Part shown: piece after piece, positions 40,582-50,739 of the stretch
Layout of the letters: each line of letters starts with the position of its first letter
How positions within the stretch are numbered: the first letter of the stretch is position 1
NCBI RefSeq assembly: GCF_000428105.1
Contig: NZ_ATZH01000003.1
Span: 62,001 to 126,000 of the forward strand
Source: Bacteroides pyogenes DSM 20611 = JCM 6294
GTDB taxonomy: Bacteria > Bacteroidota > Bacteroidia > Bacteroidales > Bacteroidaceae
Direction: 5' to 3'
DNA: 64,000 nt
Notes under the pieces: generated by a model
Databases searched by the model: none
What the model saw: the letters and a program-made list of their open reading frames with translations, nothing else
What the model was told of the DNA's origin: nothing
Program-made: the position numbers and the translations under genes

Positions 40582-40613
40582 CCCCGATTTACCTATATAT
40601 AAGACCCGATATT

Positions 40614-42131
40614 ATGGCAGAAAGAAAAGTAAGAGTGCGTTTTGCACCGAGTCCTACAGGAGCATTGCACATCGGTGGTGTGCGTACAGCTTTATATAAT
40701 TACCTGTTTGCGCGCCAGCATGGCGGAGACTTGATATTCCGTATCGAAGACACAGATTCCAACCGTTTCGTTCCCGGTGCGGAAGAATATATACTTGAAT
40801 CTTTTAAATGGTTGGGCATTCATTTCGATGAAGGAGTGAGCTTCGGAGGAGAACATGGTCCGTATCGTCAGTCCGAACGCCGCGATATTTATAAAAAATA
40901 TGTCCGGCAGTTGCTGGATACCGGAAAAGCGTATGTCGCTTTCGATACGCCCGAAGAGTTGGATGCGAAACGTGGCGAGATAGCTAATTTCCAATACGAT
41001 GCTTCCACACGCGGAATGATGCGCAACTCGCTGACTATGCCGAAAGAGGAAGTGGAGGCATGGATTGCCGGGGGAAAACAGTATGTGGTTCGCTTCAAGA
41101 TCGAACCGAATGAAGATATTCGCATAGACGACCTGATTCGCGGCGAAGTGGTAATCAACTCTTCCATTCTGGACGATAAAGTGCTCTATAAATCGGCTGA
41201 CGAGTTGCCGACTTACCATTTGGCCAATATTGTAGACGATCATCTGATGGAAGTCACCCATGTGATCCGTGGCGAAGAATGGTTGCCTTCGGCTCCGCTG
41301 CACGTATTGCTGTATCGCGCTTTCGGCTGGGCGGACACGATGCCGGCGTTTGCCCATCTGCCTTTGTTGCTGAAACCCGAGGGCAACGGCAAGCTCAGCA
41401 AGCGGGACGGAGACCGTTTGGGATTTCCGGTATTTCCCTTGGAATGGCACGATCCTAAGACGGGAGAAGTGTCTTCAGGGTATCGGGAATCGGGCTATCT
41501 TCCCGAGGCTGTCATTAACTTCCTTGCCTTGCTGGGGTGGAATCCGGGTAACGATCAGGAACTTATGTCGATGGCCGAGCTGGTGCAACTTTTCGACCTG
41601 CGTCGTTGCAGTAAATCGGGTGCGAAGTTCGATTATAAGAAAGGCATATGGTTCAACCATCAGTACATCCAGCAAAAACCGGATGAAGAGATTGCCGAAC
41701 TTTTCCTCCCCATATTGAAAGAACATGGTGTGGAAGCACCTTTCGAAAAGGTGGTTGCCGTAGTGGGTATGATGAAAGGCCGGGTAAGTTTTGTGAAAGA
41801 GCTTTGGGAAACGTGTAGCTTCTTCTTCGCAGCTCCCGAGCGATACGATGAGAAAACGGTGAAGAAACGCTGGAAGGAAGATTCTGCACAGCATATGACC
41901 GAATTGGCTGAGGTGCTTGCCGGTATCGATGACTTCAGCATCGAAGGGCAGGAGAAGGTTGTGATGGATTGGATTGCCACGAAGGGCTATCATACCGGAA
42001 ACATTATGAATGCTTTCCGGCTGACATTGGTGGGTGAGGGGAAAGGCCCGCACATGTTCGACATCTCTTGGGTATTGGGAAAAGAAGAAACACTGGCACG
42101 TATGAAACGCGCTGTTGAAGTATTGAAGTAA
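40614..42131 (+). CDS. gltX: Glutamyl-tRNA synthetase
   Basis: A 505-residue class I synthetase that charges tRNA-Glu. The HIGH motif is HIGG at 19-22 ([10 protein letters not shown]) and the KMSKS motif is KLSKR at 260-264. The anticodon-binding helical domain occupies the C-terminal third. It has an insertion rich in charged residues before KMSKS typical of Bacteroidetes enzymes. The start fits the promoter box 32 bp upstream, and waaA follows after 14 bp, probably in one transcript. Confidence 0.96.
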   Translation: MAERKVRVRFAPSPTGALHIGGVRTALYNYLFARQHGGDLIFRIEDTDSNRFVPGAEEYILESFKWLGIHFDEGVSFGGEHGPYRQSERRDIYKKYVRQLLDTGKAYVAFDTPEELDAKRGEIANFQYDASTRGMMRNSLTMPKEEVEAWIAGGKQYVVRFKIEPNEDIRIDDLIRGEVVINSSILDDKVLYKSADELPTYHLANIVDDHLMEVTHVIRGEEWLPSAPLHVLLYRAFGWADTMPAFAHLPLLLKPEGNGKLSKRDGDRLGFPVFPLEWHDPKTGEVSSGYRESGYLPEAVINFLALLGWNPGNDQELMSMAELVQLFDLRRCSKSGAKFDYKKGIWFNHQYIQQKPDEEIAELFLPILKEHGVEAPFEKVVAVVGMMKGRVSFVKELWETCSFFFAAPERYDEKTVKKRWKEDSAQHMTELAEVLAGIDDFSIEGQEKVVMDWIATKGYHTGNIMNAFRLTLVGEGKGPHMFDISWVLGKEETLARMKRAVEVLK

Positions 42132-42145
42132 TCTCACGACACGCT

Positions 42146-43369
42146 ATGCTCTATAACTTAGCTATTGTTTTATACGATTTTCTGGTTCACCTCGCGGCGC
42201 CATTCAGCCGCAAGCCTCGGAAGATGATGAAGGGGCATTGGGTAGTGTACGAGCTTCTCCGCCAGCAGGTGGAGAAAGACGAACGGTATATTTGGTTTCA
42301 TGCCGCTTCGCTCGGAGAGTTTGAACAAGGTCGGCCCCTGATTGAAGAGATTCGTGCACAATACCCTGCCTATAGAATTCTGCTTACGTTCTTTTCGCCT
42401 TCGGGCTACGAGGTGCGCAAGCATTACAGAGGTGCGGATATCGTTTGCTACTTACCGTTCGACAAGCCTCGCAATGTGAAAAAGTTTCTTGACATCGCCA
42501 ATCCGTGCATGGCTTTTTTCATTAAATATGAATTCTGGAAAAATTATCTCGACGAACTTCACAAACGCCGGATTCCCGTGTACAGTGTTTCGTCCATTTT
42601 CCGCCGCGACCAGATCTTTTTCAAATGGTATGGCGGAAGCTACCGCAGGGTGCTAAGGAATTTCGACCATCTTTTCGTTCAGAACGAGGCTTCTAAACGC
42701 TATTTGTCGAAAATCGGCATCAACCGCGTGACGGTGGTGGGTGATACCCGTTTCGACCGTGTGCTGCAAATTCGCGAGGAGGCTAAGGAACTGCCGCTGG
42801 TGGAAAAGTTTAAAGGAGACAATTCTTTCACCTTTGTGGCGGGAAGCTCATGGAGTCCGGATGAAGACCTGTTTTTGGAATATTTTAATACGCACCCGGA
42901 AATGAAGCTGATTATTGCTCCGCATGTGATCGATGAAAATCATTTGGTAGAGATCATAAGCAAGCTGAAACGTCCGTATGTGCGATATACGCGCGCTGAT
43001 GAACGGAATGTGCTGAAAGCCGATTGTCTGATAATCGACTGTTTCGGTTTGCTTTCTTCCATCTATCGCTATGGAGAAGTCTCTTATATAGGTGGAGGAT
43101 TCGGTGTAGGTATTCATAACACGCTCGAGGCGGCTGTATATGGTATCCCGGTCATTTTCGGGCCAAAGTATCAGAAATTCATGGAAGCGCAGCAGTTGCT
43201 GGAAGCCGAAGGCGCTTATTCCATCAAAGATTATGAAGAACTGAAATCTCTGCTCGACCGTTTCCGTACTGACGAGGCATTTCTGCATGATACCGGTGCA
43301 AAAGCCGGAAACTATGTGACGGGTAATGCCGGTGCTACACGAAAGGTAATGCACATGATCAATTTCTGA
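42146..43369 (+). CDS. waaA: 3-deoxy-D-manno-octulosonic acid (Kdo) transferase
   Basis: A 407-residue GT30 glycosyltransferase, anchored in the inner membrane by its N-terminal helix (LAIVLYDFLVHLAAPF). It adds Kdo to lipid A precursor in lipopolysaccharide synthesis. The acceptor-side motif SLGEFEQGRPL (catalytic Glu), YEFWKNYLDEL, VVGDTRFDR and the donor-binding GGFGVGIHNTLEAAVYG are all present. It is 14 bp downstream of gltX. I see nothing notable in the 109 bp that follow. Confidence 0.95.
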   Translation: MLYNLAIVLYDFLVHLAAPFSRKPRKMMKGHWVVYELLRQQVEKDERYIWFHAASLGEFEQGRPLIEEIRAQYPAYRILLTFFSPSGYEVRKHYRGADIVCYLPFDKPRNVKKFLDIANPCMAFFIKYEFWKNYLDELHKRRIPVYSVSSIFRRDQIFFKWYGGSYRRVLRNFDHLFVQNEASKRYLSKIGINRVTVVGDTRFDRVLQIREEAKELPLVEKFKGDNSFTFVAGSSWSPDEDLFLEYFNTHPEMKLIIAPHVIDENHLVEIISKLKRPYVRYTRADERNVLKADCLIIDCFGLLSSIYRYGEVSYIGGGFGVGIHNTLEAAVYGIPVIFGPKYQKFMEAQQLLEAEGAYSIKDYEELKSLLDRFRTDEAFLHDTGAKAGNYVTGNAGATRKVMHMINF

Positions 43370-43478
43370 CGAAACGATATACGTGCGATTTTGACTTATG
43401 CGATTTTTTTTAGGCAGGCGTGATTGGTTGCGTATGAGACTTATTTATATTCTGCATCCCATCCATGCAAGGGAATTC

Positions 43479-44045
43479 CTACTGATGATATTTCATTACA
43501 AACAATAACAGTATGATCGATAGGTAGTCTTTTAGTTCTTCCTTGAGCACTGCCATTACTTTCTGTTTGTACCGGTTGATGGATTTTACGCTGAGGTTCA
43601 TCTCTCCAGCTATCTCCGCATGCGTTTTGTTTTCAATAAAACTTTTCAGGAATACTGTCCGGTAGTTCTCGGGGAGTTTTTCCAACGTACTGAAAAGCAG
43701 ACGGTATAATTCGTCCAGCGTATAAACCTTGTCGGGCGAGGTGGCGTATACCGGTGTCTTTTGCTGCTGCCATTCTGCGTAATTCCATTCGTATTCCTGA
43801 TGCTTGAGGTGGTTGAGGCATTGATTTCGTACGGACATTTTGATATACCCTACGGCGGTTTCGGGGCGCAGTTCGTCGGAGTCTATTTTTTGCCACACCA
43901 CAGCAAATACATCCGACACAATGTCTTCCCTTGACTCTCTGTCGTCGATAAACCGCTTGGCATAGAGGCAGAAAGGAGCATAATATTCTTCGAACAACTG
44001 TTTGAAGCACTGCTCTTTTTCTTTTTTATTGGATGAAAGAATCAT
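43479..44045 (-). CDS. ECF sigma factor of PUL 2 (FecI-like)
   Basis: A 188-residue sigma factor with region 2 (about 20-90, DDRESREDIVSDVFAVVWQKI) and region 4 (about 120-175, LPENYRTVFLKSFIENKTH and LSVKSINRYKQKVM). It belongs to the Bacteroidetes group that is paired with FecR-type anti-sigma factors to switch on SusC/SusD loci. Unusually it is divergent from, not directly before, its presumed partner fecR (44560). A TACATTTG box on the minus strand (plus 44081-44088) gives a plausible promoter 36 bp before the start. Confidence 0.93.
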   Translation of the reverse strand: MILSSNKKEKEQCFKQLFEEYYAPFCLYAKRFIDDRESREDIVSDVFAVVWQKIDSDELRPETAVGYIKMSVRNQCLNHLKHQEYEWNYAEWQQQKTPVYATSPDKVYTLDELYRLLFSTLEKLPENYRTVFLKSFIENKTHAEIAGEMNLSVKSINRYKQKVMAVLKEELKDYLSIILLLFVMKYHQ

Positions 44046-44559
44046 GTATGCTGAAAAGGGTTAGACATGTTTTTCGGGTGCAAATGTACGTGATAATTTC
44101 CAGATTCTTGCTATGGATTTCGATAATATATGTCACATTGTTGGGTTGGAGAGACTGATTCGAAACGCTCGAAGCTTTGTTATAGGTCCTGTTATGCCTA
44201 TAAGCCCGGATTTTTGATCTTTTAGTGATCGAAAACTACACAGAGCGAATATGCACTGAAAGATAAAGAGAACGGCTGCGAAAGTTAAGCCATTTGCTTA
44301 TACGGATACTTCGTCTGCCGAACGTGCTCTATTCGTCTTTCGTCTGTGTTTTATTCGTCTCTCATTCGGCAGACGAATAAAACACAGACGAAAGACGAAT
44401 AAGTTTTTTAATATAACGTTTTGTTTTTCACTTATTTGGGGGTTAATGTGTGCTCTCTCTTCCGTTATGTTGTGTTGCAATTCAAAAAAAAACAGTCGTA
44501 TCCTGTCCCTTTTGGGCAATTCGCTTGTATTATAAATAGAAACTAAAAAAACAGAGACT
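44046..44559. other. Divergent 514-bp region between sigma and anti-sigma genes
   Basis: This region contains the minus-strand -7 box of the sigma gene (44081-44088) and the third 92-bp palindromic element (44309-44400). It is otherwise A+T-rich with no gene. A clear plus-strand TAnnTTTG box for fecR was not found. Confidence 0.65.
44309..44400. repeat. 92-bp palindromic element, copy 3
   Basis: The first unit is CTTCGTCT at 44309; ATTCGTCT starts at 44331 and 44353; inverted AGACGAAT starts at 44371 and 44393. Bases 44331-44360 and 44371-44400 form a perfect 30-bp inverted repeat, with a 10-base loop of CTCATTCGGC. This copy lies between two divergent genes, so it cannot be serving as a shared terminator there. 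Confidence 0.95.
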
Positions 44560-45501
44560 TTGGATACTAATAATCTGAATACGGATGCGAACGAGTTGCT
44601 GAGACGTGCAGAAGTGATTAGCGAAGATATTCTCGAAATGGAGTCGGTGAATGTAGCGTCGGCTTACCAAAAACTGAAATTCCAAAAGCAGGAACGCCGT
44701 AGAAAAGAATTGCGTATGCAATTGATGCGCTATGCGGCAATGCTCACCTTGCCTTTGCTTTTTGCAAGCCTAACGCTGGGGTATCTGTATTTCCATCGTT
44801 CCGATCGCATCGAACAAGAAGCATTTGCCGAAGTCACAGCCGCAGCCGGCTCTATCGTGCGATACGAATTGCCCGACCGCTCTACGGTATGGTTGAACTC
44901 AGGTAGTAAACTTCGCTTTCCCACCCGCTTCCAATCTTTTCGCCGTCAGGTGAGTCTGCAGGGAGAAGCATATTTTGAAGTCTCTGCCGATAAAGAATCT
45001 CCTTTTTATGTAAACACCCCCACTGGTCTGAATGTATATGTGTACGGTACTCGTTTTAACGTTTCGGCTTACGAAGATGATGACTGCGTGGAAACCGTGC
45101 TCGAAGAGGGGAAGGTGAATGTGATTTTTCCGCATAGCGGGCATCAATGTTCTCTTGCTCCCGGCGAATATTTGTCTTATGATAAACTCACGGGCAAAGC
45201 TTTTAAGGAGCCTGTCGATGTATATGAAAAAGTGGCATGGAAAGACGGGAAAATGATTTTCAGAAACTCTAGTCTGGAAGATATATTCAAGCGTTTGGAA
45301 CGCCACTTCAATGTGGATATTTCCTTCCGCAACCACTCGAATAAAGAATATAAATATCGCGCGACGTTTCGTAGCGAGACCTTACCGCAAATATTGGATT
45401 ACTTGGCTAAGTCGGCTAACCTGAAATGGAGTGTCGAAGAATCCGAGCAACAGGCGGATGGGACATTTACCCAGAAAAGAATAATTATTGATTTATATTA
45501 A
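44560..45501 (+). CDS. FecR-type anti-sigma factor (PUL 2)
   Basis: A 313-residue protein starting at TTG (44560); the next Met, at 44638, would remove the conserved N-terminal ELLRRAEVISEDILEMES. The cytoplasmic N-terminus binds sigma, one membrane helix lies at about 60-80 (YAAMLTLPLLFASLTLGYLY), and the periplasmic FecR domain (about 95-230: GSIVRYELPDRSTVWLNSGS, then LQGEAYFEVS) is followed by an STN-like C-terminal domain (LEDIFKRLERHFNVDISF). It relays the ligand-occupied state of the SusC receptor to the sigma factor. The receptor follows after 181 bp. Confidence 0.92.
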   Translation: MDTNNLNTDANELLRRAEVISEDILEMESVNVASAYQKLKFQKQERRRKELRMQLMRYAAMLTLPLLFASLTLGYLYFHRSDRIEQEAFAEVTAAAGSIVRYELPDRSTVWLNSGSKLRFPTRFQSFRRQVSLQGEAYFEVSADKESPFYVNTPTGLNVYVYGTRFNVSAYEDDDCVETVLEEGKVNVIFPHSGHQCSLAPGEYLSYDKLTGKAFKEPVDVYEKVAWKDGKMIFRNSSLEDIFKRLERHFNVDISFRNHSNKEYKYRATFRSETLPQILDYLAKSANLKWSVEESEQQADGTFTQKRIIIDLY

Positions 45502-45604
45502 CCGTTAAAACAGTGAAAAACATTGCTTATGATTTAATACCGAAAAAATTAACAAGAAAAGAGGAAAGACTTCTGCGATAGCGAAGTGCTTTCATTTTGA
45601 GATC

Positions 45605-45640
45605 TTACAGCAGGCGGGCAACCGAAGTGAACTGCTGTTA
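45605..45640 (+). promoter_or_regulatory. Leader hairpin before the PUL 2 susC
   Basis: TTACAGCAG (45605-45613) pairs with CTGCTGTTA (45632-45640), 8 of 9 positions, with an 18-base loop. It lies in the 181-bp leader between fecR and susC, about 43 bp before the start codon. It has no T-tract, so it may influence mRNA stability or translation rather than termination. Confidence 0.4.
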
Positions 45641-45682
45641 CCCTATCAATTTAATTTATTTATAAACTATAGTTAACCGCAC

Positions 45683-48600
45683 ATGATGAAAAAAACTCAT
45701 TCATTTTCAGTGCTTAATCCTGAATGTGCTTTGAATCTAAAACTACCTTTAAAAATGAGGATTAGTATTGTGCTGCTTTTCATGGCAGTATTCCAGCTTT
45801 CAGCTAACAATGGCTATGCCCAACGTACGGGAGTGCCTATTTCCGTCTCTAATGTTACCATAGAGCAAGTTTTAAACAAAATTGAAGAATCTTCCGATTA
45901 CGTATTCCTTTACAACGATAAGACTATCAATACCGATAGGATTGTTTCGGTGAATAATAAGAGCGGCAAGATTACAGAAATTTTGGACCACATCTTCCGA
46001 GGGACGAATGTGGTTTATACCGTAGTGGACAAACAGATTATTCTGTCGACTAAAAAAAACGATCAGCAGGCGACAGCTTCTTTCCCTTTGAAGGGGACGG
46101 TTCGTGATAGCAAGGGTGAGCCCCTGATCGGAGTAAATGTGAAAGTAAAGGGGGCCGCTGTGGGTGCGATTACCGATTTCGATGGTAATTTTTTGCTTGA
46201 AGTGCAAGAAGGCGCCATTATCGAAATCTCGTATGTGGGCTATGTGACTCAAGAGGTCAAGGTCGCCGGTAGCAAACTGCTCCAGATCATACTGCAGGAG
46301 GATAATCATGTCTTGAACGAAGTGGTTGTAACGGCATTGGGTATTAAACGCGCACAAAAGGCTTTGAGCTACAATGTACAAGAAATTAAAAACGAGGCCT
46401 TGACTACGGCCAAAGATGCCAACTTCGTGAACTCGCTGAACGGTAAAATAGCCGGTGTGACTATTAATAAAAGTGGTTCAGGCGTCGGTGGGGCCACACG
46501 TGTAGTGATGCGTGGTGCCAAGTCGTTGGAGGGGAACAATAATGTGCTCTATGTAGTAGACGGTATCCCTTTATTTAATACGTCGGCAGGCGATGACAGC
46601 GGAGTAATGGGAACCGGCCGCGTGAGCAGCGAAGGTATTGCCGACTTCAACCCCGAAGATATTGCTTCTATCTCTGTCCTCTCCGGCCCGTCCGCTGCCG
46701 CTCTGTATGGTAGTAGTGCTGCAAATGGAGCCATCTTGATTACAACGAAAAAAGGCGAGTCGGGAAAGGTGAAGGTAGATCTTACTTCTTCATTTGAATT
46801 TAGCAATCCGTTTGTTATGCCTCGTTTTCAAAATACGTATGGAAACAAGCGAGGTTCGTACAAAAGCTGGGGGGATAAGCTCGATACTCCGTCTTCATAT
46901 GATCCGGCCAAAGATTTCTTCCGCACAGGAAGCAATTTTATGAATTCGGCTACGATGGTTTTCGGTACAGAGAAAAGTCAGACATTTATCTCCGTAGCAT
47001 CGACCAACGCCGGAGGTGTTGTGCCCAATAACGACTATGAGCGCTATAATTTCTCTTTCAACAACAATATGAAAATGTTGAATGAAAAGTTGGAACTGGG
47101 CGTGGGCGCACAATACATCAAACAGAAAGACCGCAATATGGTGTCGCAGGGACAATATTGGAATCCCATCGTAGCGGCATACCTCTTCCCGCGGGGAGAA
47201 AAGTGGGAGCCGATCAAAACTTTCGAAAGATGGGATCCTGCCCGTAAAATCTATACACAGTACTGGCCGGTGAGCGAAGGTACTTTTGGGGTTCAGAACC
47301 CTTACTGGACGGCTTATAGAAATATTGCGGAGAACGATAAAGACCGTTACATATTCACCGCCAATGCACGCTATCATATTTTTGACTGGTTGAACGTGGC
47401 GGGACGTTTACGCTTGGATAAAGCAAACACTTATTTCCATAGAGATCTTTATGCCAGCACCAATGAAAAATGGGCGAAGCCCAAAGGGAACTTTGAATAC
47501 AGCCGAACCACAGACGACCAGTTTTATGCCGATTTGATGGCGAATGTGGACAAGAGGTTCGGAGATTATAGCGTAGTAGCCAATTTAGGCACGAGTTTCT
47601 CCGATTACAGCTCTGATATGGGAGGATACGGTGGCCCGTTGCAACTTGTTCCCAATCTCTTTACTATCGGGAACATCAATCCGAGCGTGGGAGCTCCATC
47701 AGAAGGCGGAGGCGATCGTGCAGTAAGAAACGTGGCTCTTTTTGCCAGCATAGAGTTGGGCTGGAAGAATATGGTTTATCTGACCGCTACCGGACGTAAC
47801 GACTGGAACTCCCGGTTGGTAAATTCAAAAGAACCTTCTTTCTTCTATCCCTCTATCGGTATTTCCGGTTTGCTGTCTGAGATGATAAACATGGGGCAGA
47901 TGGTCGATCTGTTGAAACTTCGCGCCTCTTATACTCAAGTAGGAGCGCCTGTCTCTCGCATCGGAATGACACCGGGAACTTACACAGACAAGATTGTAGG
48001 TGGGGTAATTATTCCCAACACTCTCTATCCTTATACTGATTTCAAAGCCGAACGTACTAAGTCATATGAGTTTGGTTTGAGCTTCAAAGGTCTGAAAGGA
48101 CTTTCGTTCGATCTTACTTTGTATAAATCGAATACCTACAATCAGACATTTCTTGGTACAATGCCCGAAAGTTCCGGATATACAGGTGCTTATCTGCAAG
48201 CCGGTAATGTTCAGAATACAGGTATTGAGGCATCTTTGGGTTATGGACACAAGGTCGGTGAAGTAGACTTTTCTACCAACTTGGTATTCAGTCGTAACAG
48301 GAATGAAATTAAGGAAATGGTGAAAGACTACAAACATCCTGATTTGAACTATACCTTTGATATTCCTGAAGTGTCCAAAGGTTCCACAATTCTGAAAGTA
48401 GGCGGAAGCATCAACGATGTCTATGCCAGCAAGTTCTTTAAGAAAGATGGCAATGGTTATGTGTATGTGCCGGAAACCGGTGAAGTGAATATGGAAGTCG
48501 GTAAACCCGTCTTTTTGGGGCGTACAACCCCCGACTTTAACATGGGATGGAACGGCTCTGTAAGCTGGAGAGGACTTAATTTCGGCTTTACCTTCAACGG

Positions 48601-49033
48601 ACGCTTCGGTGGCATCGTCACTTCGTCTACTCAAGCCATTATGGATAGCTTCGGAGTGTCTGAAGCATCGGCTATTGCTCGCGATAACGGAGGTGCTTTA
48701 CTGCCTAACCAAGGCTTGTATGACGCGCAGAAATATTATGAAATGGTAGGAGCTTCAGGTGAGTCGGAACTGATGGGGTACTATACTTACAGTGCTACGA
48801 ATATTCGTTTACAGCAGCTTTCGCTTGGATACCGGTTCCCTGCAAAATGGTTCAAAGGATATATTCGCGGCCTTTCGCTGACTCTGATCGGTAATAACTT
48901 GTGGATGATCTACAACAAAGCTCCTCATGATCCGGAGTTGACTCCGACCACAGGTACATACGGCGTCGGCAACGATTACTTCATGCAGCCCAGCTTAAGA
49001 AGTTTCGGAGCAAGTATCAAGCTTAGCTTCTAA
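45683..49033 (+). CDS. SusC-like TonB-dependent receptor with STN domain (PUL 2)
   Basis: A 1116-residue outer-membrane receptor. The signal region ends at GYAQ (about residue 48). It is followed by an STN domain (about 52-130: ISVSNVTIEQVLNKIEESSD), a CarboxypepD_reg-like domain (about 140-215: GTVRDSKGEPLIGVNV), a plug and a 22-strand barrel. The STN domain is the part that contacts FecR-type anti-sigma factors, matching the upstream gene. It imports oligosaccharides with TonB energy. An upstream second Met (MM) makes the exact start ambiguous by one codon. susD follows after 24 bp. Confidence 0.95.
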   Translation: MMKKTHSFSVLNPECALNLKLPLKMRISIVLLFMAVFQLSANNGYAQRTGVPISVSNVTIEQVLNKIEESSDYVFLYNDKTINTDRIVSVNNKSGKITEILDHIFRGTNVVYTVVDKQIILSTKKNDQQATASFPLKGTVRDSKGEPLIGVNVKVKGAAVGAITDFDGNFLLEVQEGAIIEISYVGYVTQEVKVAGSKLLQIILQEDNHVLNEVVVTALGIKRAQKALSYNVQEIKNEALTTAKDANFVNSLNGKIAGVTINKSGSGVGGATRVVMRGAKSLEGNNNVLYVVDGIPLFNTSAGDDSGVMGTGRVSSEGIADFNPEDIASISVLSGPSAAALYGSSAANGAILITTKKGESGKVKVDLTSSFEFSNPFVMPRFQNTYGNKRGSYKSWGDKLDTPSSYDPAKDFFRTGSNFMNSATMVFGTEKSQTFISVASTNAGGVVPNNDYERYNFSFNNNMKMLNEKLELGVGAQYIKQKDRNMVSQGQYWNPIVAAYLFPRGEKWEPIKTFERWDPARKIYTQYWPVSEGTFGVQNPYWTAYRNIAENDKDRYIFTANARYHIFDWLNVAGRLRLDKANTYFHRDLYASTNEKWAKPKGNFEYSRTTDDQFYADLMANVDKRFGDYSVVANLGTSFSDYSSDMGGYGGPLQLVPNLFTIGNINPSVGAPSEGGGDRAVRNVALFASIELGWKNMVYLTATGRNDWNSRLVNSKEPSFFYPSIGISGLLSEMINMGQMVDLLKLRASYTQVGAPVSRIGMTPGTYTDKIVGGVIIPNTLYPYTDFKAERTKSYEFGLSFKGLKGLSFDLTLYKSNTYNQTFLGTMPESSGYTGAYLQAGNVQNTGIEASLGYGHKVGEVDFSTNLVFSRNRNEIKEMVKDYKHPDLNYTFDIPEVSKGSTILKVGGSINDVYASKFFKKDGNGYVYVPETGEVNMEVGKPVFLGRTTPDFNMGWNGSVSWRGLNFGFTFNGRFGGIVTSSTQAIMDSFGVSEASAIARDNGGALLPNQGLYDAQKYYEMVGASGESELMGYYTYSATNIRLQQLSLGYRFPAKWFKGYIRGLSLTLIGNNLWMIYNKAPHDPELTPTTGTYGVGNDYFMQPSLRSFGASIKLSF

Positions 49034-49057
49034 TATTTTATTTCTTTCTTATTCAAC

Positions 49058-50707
49058 ATGGAAAATATGAAAAATAACATTTATAAATATGTCTCTTCAC
49101 TGTTTCTGTCGACTGCACTTTTGGCAAGTTGCGGAGACTTTGAGGAAATCAATACCAACAAACAAGGGGTAACTCCGGAGCAGGCCGAAGGAGACGGTGT
49201 AGCTTCCGGTGGTTTTATACAAACGTTGCAAAGATCAGTGGTGCCGGTAGGTACGGCAGCCAATAAAACTGATATAATCAATGTCTATCAGACCGCCTAT
49301 CACATTGGTCAGGATGATTGGGCCGGTTATTTCGGCCAAAACGCAGACTGGGAAGGCAGTAGGAATCATACCACGTACTCTTTAGTGAATAATTGGGTGA
49401 AAGAGAGTTATAAGCAATCTTATACGCAAGCATTTTCCCCGTGGTTGTCTATCAAAAATAATCCGGCAGCGAAACTGAATCCTGAGAACTTTGCTTTGGC
49501 ACAGGTTTTGAAAGTTGCCGTATGGCATAAAGCTACCGACATCTTCGGTCCGATTCCTTATACAAAAGCCGGTGAGGGGCTTTTGAATACTCCTTATGAT
49601 TCGCAAGAGGTGGTATATATGTCTATGTTAAGCGATTTGGAAAAAGCCATTGAAACTCTGACGAGTTTTGAAGAGCAAGGTGGTAAACTCTTTCCCAATT
49701 ACGATCTGGTCTATGGAGGAAATACTACAAATTGGGTGAAGTTTGCCAACTCATTGATGTTGCGTTTGGCTATGCGTATGCGTTACGTAGCACCTGCTGA
49801 AGCAAAAAGATATGCTGAGATGGCTGTGAATCATCGCATCGGAGTGATGACGGTCAAGGAAGATGGTGCTTCTATCTCTATGGCACATGGACTTCAGTTT
49901 GAGAATCCTATTGAACGCACTGCCGGACAATATGCCGAAACACGTATGGGTACGCCTGCCTTCAGCTACATGGCCGGTTATGAAGATCCGCGTCTGCCTA
50001 AGTACTTCCGCACAACAAAGCATCCCTATGCAGTCTCTCTACCCTGGGCAGGTGGATCATACTTCCCCATTCCGGTAGGCTTTGGCATCAGGCAAGACGA
50101 AAAACGAGAAGAGTCTGTTTACTTCTGCTCGCTGCCTAATATAGAACGTACGACGCCGGTGCATTGGTTGCTAACCTCTGAGGTGCTTTTCTTGCGTGCT
50201 GAAGGAGCTCTTTTGGGCTGGAACATGGGAGGAACAGCTGAAAATTTCTACACACAGGGCATTCAAATGTCTTTTGAGGAAAACGGTGTACCTGCTTCAA
50301 AGGCTGCTCTGTACATCGGAAGTGGTTTGAAACCAGTGGATGTGGATATGACTAAACTTAATCGGGTGAATACAACTATTCAAGCTGTAAGTACAGCTAC
50401 TGTACAATTTGTAGGAACGCAAGAGCAAAAATTGGAAAAAATTATAATTCAAAAGTGGATTGCTCTTTACCCCAATGGACAGGAGGCATGGAGCGAGTGG
50501 AGGCGTACAGGCTATCCTAAGTTGCACACTCCTCTGAAGAACACCAGTAACGGAGAGGTGAACAGCGAGCAGGGAATCCGCAGGATGCATTATTCCATTC
50601 AAACGGCGCGCAGTGAAGAAGAACAGGCAGTGTATGACGAAGCCGTGAAGCTGTTGGATGGCCCCGACTCACCGGCAACTAAACTTTGGTGGGATAAGAA
50701 AAGATAA
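49058..50707 (+). CDS. SusD/RagB-like glycan-binding lipoprotein (PUL 2)
   Basis: A 549-residue lipoprotein of the SusD-like (SusD_2/RagB) group: lipobox LLASC (Cys26 if started at 49058; an ATG at 49067 is also possible), helical N-terminus with KVAVWHKATDIFGPIPYTKA, and a C-terminal IQKWIALYPNGQEAWSEWRR segment. It is expected to bind glycan at the cell surface together with the preceding SusC. Confidence 0.94.
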   Translation: MENMKNNIYKYVSSLFLSTALLASCGDFEEINTNKQGVTPEQAEGDGVASGGFIQTLQRSVVPVGTAANKTDIINVYQTAYHIGQDDWAGYFGQNADWEGSRNHTTYSLVNNWVKESYKQSYTQAFSPWLSIKNNPAAKLNPENFALAQVLKVAVWHKATDIFGPIPYTKAGEGLLNTPYDSQEVVYMSMLSDLEKAIETLTSFEEQGGKLFPNYDLVYGGNTTNWVKFANSLMLRLAMRMRYVAPAEAKRYAEMAVNHRIGVMTVKEDGASISMAHGLQFENPIERTAGQYAETRMGTPAFSYMAGYEDPRLPKYFRTTKHPYAVSLPWAGGSYFPIPVGFGIRQDEKREESVYFCSLPNIERTTPVHWLLTSEVLFLRAEGALLGWNMGGTAENFYTQGIQMSFEENGVPASKAALYIGSGLKPVDVDMTKLNRVNTTIQAVSTATVQFVGTQEQKLEKIIIQKWIALYPNGQEAWSEWRRTGYPKLHTPLKNTSNGEVNSEQGIRRMHYSIQTARSEEEQAVYDEAVKLLDGPDSPATKLWWDKKR

Positions 50708-50739
50708 GATATACGTAATCATTTAATAGAAAGACATAT

